From positions 1 through 5,360 of the forward strand of contig CABKMZ010000117.1 of assembly GCA_902373545.1 (NCBI GenBank): 5,360 bases of DNA, written 5' to 3'. This stretch comes from an uncultured Actinomyces sp. Lineage in GTDB: Bacteria > Actinomycetota > Actinomycetes > Actinomycetales > Actinomycetaceae. A model generated the notes under the pieces. That model did not search any database. It worked only from the letters and a program-made list of their open reading frames with translations, and was not told the origin of the DNA. Within the stretch, counting starts at the first letter, position 1. Every line of letters begins with the position of its first letter. The translations under genes and the position numbers were made by a program. Of this stretch, positions 4,711 through 5,360 are shown in pieces.

Positions 4711-4938
4711 TGAGTGGCTGTGAATCTGGCATGGTTGATCTGTCGCGTCATACGCCTCGGTCCTTGTAAGCGTGATCCTGTGTTGCTTGATGTGCGTGCA
4801 GGAATATGCCGAGAAACAGGACACGGGCTGAAACGGGTACTTGGCAGCGCGAGCTGTTAGATGATGACCACGAAACACGGTGATCAAGTATCCAACGACA
4901 AAGAGCTTTCGTGGCGGCAGACTAATGCCACGTCCTCC
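4711..4938. other. Intergenic stretch with no recognised feature
   Basis: I see no gene, tRNA or strong promoter here. Base composition is intermediate, lower in GC than guaB3. Short open frames on both strands lack ribosome sites and recognisable residues. The stretch may be decayed insertion-sequence DNA, given what follows it. Confidence 0.5.
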
Positions 4939-4970
4939 AACCCCCGCCTTAATGGTCGGGGGTTTCATCT
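4939..4970. terminator. Terminator-like hairpin, possibly bidirectional
   Basis: AACCCCCG (4939-4946) pairs with CGGGGGTT (4957-4964) around a 10-base loop in which CC and GG can add two more pairs. On + it is followed by TTTCATCTT, a modest U-tract. On - there is none. No gene on + ends close by (guaB3 stops 314 bases earlier), while a coding-like - frame runs into it from the right. Confidence 0.5.
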
Positions 4971-5160
4971 TCGTATTAGAGAGCAAAGCGTGTTGGTTTT
5001 GTGGTGGTCTTTCGGCTTTGTAGCGCGTGAAGGCGGTATTGAAGGTGGTTGTTTCATCGTGGGGGATGAACGCTCCCACATGCTCGGTGTGCGGGCGAAT
5101 GCTTGGCTTGGTGTGGACCCTCAGCTTACGCAGCGCAGCGATAGCGTTGCTCCCCGTGCA
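4965..5160 (-). pseudogene. Coding-like fragment of unknown family, likely decayed
   Basis: I do not recognise this fragment. On -, the frame that opens after the TAG at 5163-5161 reads SNAIAALRKLRVHTKPS, then HVGAFIPHDETTTFNTAF and TRYKAERPP. Codon choice over this part is G/C-ending enough to look like former coding sequence. The same frame stays open through the 4939-4964 hairpin down to 4699, where the composition no longer looks coding. It lies directly after the IS256 fragment in a different frame, so it may be the tail of another mobile-element gene joined by deletion. Confidence 0.25.
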
Positions 5161-5360
5161 CTATGATCCAGGCCAGTACTTTCATGGTTAGTGCGTCAGC
5201 GGCGACGAAGGTGAAAGGACCAGCGTCATCGAGGGGACGGTTGCGGAACTGTTCGACGTGTTCGTCGAGGTCTGTTGCCATACGTGAGACCTGGGACTTG
5301 GACAGGAGCCTGTCAATTTTTCTGTGTATGGGGGTTAGAGGTAGGGGGTGATTCGGTCGG
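5126..5360 (-). pseudogene. IS256/mutator-family transposase fragment (runs off right edge)
   Basis: The - frame is open from the window edge to TAA at 5128-5126. It contains LLSKSQVSRMATDLDEHVE, then QFRNRPLDDAGPFTFVAAD and ALTMKV. This matches the conserved block of IS256-family (mutator-type) DDE transposases in which the first catalytic aspartate lies, here the D of VAADA. The family normally continues with a basic segment (REGG-like in related proteins) and about 220 more residues that hold the second D and the E. Here the match stops at about 5177 and only LAWIIVHGEQRYRCAA and a stop follow. The sequence just before LLSKSQ (PNHPLPLTPIHRK) also looks unlike the family. The enzyme is therefore truncated and cannot be active. 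The N-terminal part lies outside the window. Confidence 0.75.

Noticed and set aside
3305..4732. A 475-codon open frame on - opposite guaB3
   Set aside because: It is antisense to a clear GuaB3 protein and rich in Arg/His/Ala, as expected of a high-GC shadow frame; it has no recognisable motif.
4861..5166. A 101-codon + frame over the terminator-like hairpin and mobile-element fragments
   Set aside because: It runs through the hairpin, has no ribosome site before its ATG and is antisense to the more coding-like - frame.

Overview
The window is high-GC bacterial DNA with actinobacterial traits. The main coding regions are strongly biased to G/C at third codon positions. It carries a GuaB3-type IMP dehydrogenase-related gene, a TANNNT-type -10 placed just upstream of an ATG (a leaderless-mRNA arrangement), and a fragment of an IS256/mutator transposase. 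An Actinomyces/Schaalia-like member of the Actinomycetales is my best guess; this is inference from gene content, not a database result.

Layout, left to right. (1) Positions 1-636: the 3' part of a fructose-6-phosphate aldolase/transaldolase-family gene on +, followed by a strong hairpin terminator. (2) Positions 637-1740: about 1.1 kb with no convincing gene. It is dominated by two copies of a composite repeat and a partial third copy. Each full copy has a conserved left flank and an array of 19-bp units that runs forward and then turns round into inverted orientation. The copies differ by whole numbers of 19-bp units. (3) Positions 1741-2493: a DEDDh (DnaQ-like) 3'-5' exonuclease on -, with its own terminator. 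(4) Positions 2524-3477: a low-GC island of roughly 0.9 kb bounded by a perfect 28-bp direct repeat. It carries a 218-residue four-helix membrane protein of unknown function on - and a candidate promoter. (5) Positions 3500-4624: guaB3 on +, probably leaderless. (6) Positions 4625-5360: a non-coding stretch with several hairpins, then degraded mobile-element sequence on -, including part of an IS256-family transposase that runs off the window edge.

The genes do not form one operon. The exonuclease and guaB3 look like an originally divergent housekeeping pair, and the AT-rich membrane gene was inserted into their shared spacer. The right-hand 28-bp repeat reaches into the presumed -35 region of the guaB3 promoter, so the insertion may have rebuilt that control region. 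The two features most worth following up are the 19-bp convergent repeat arrays, whose B-type units contain a DnaA-box consensus match, and the repeat-bounded membrane-protein island.
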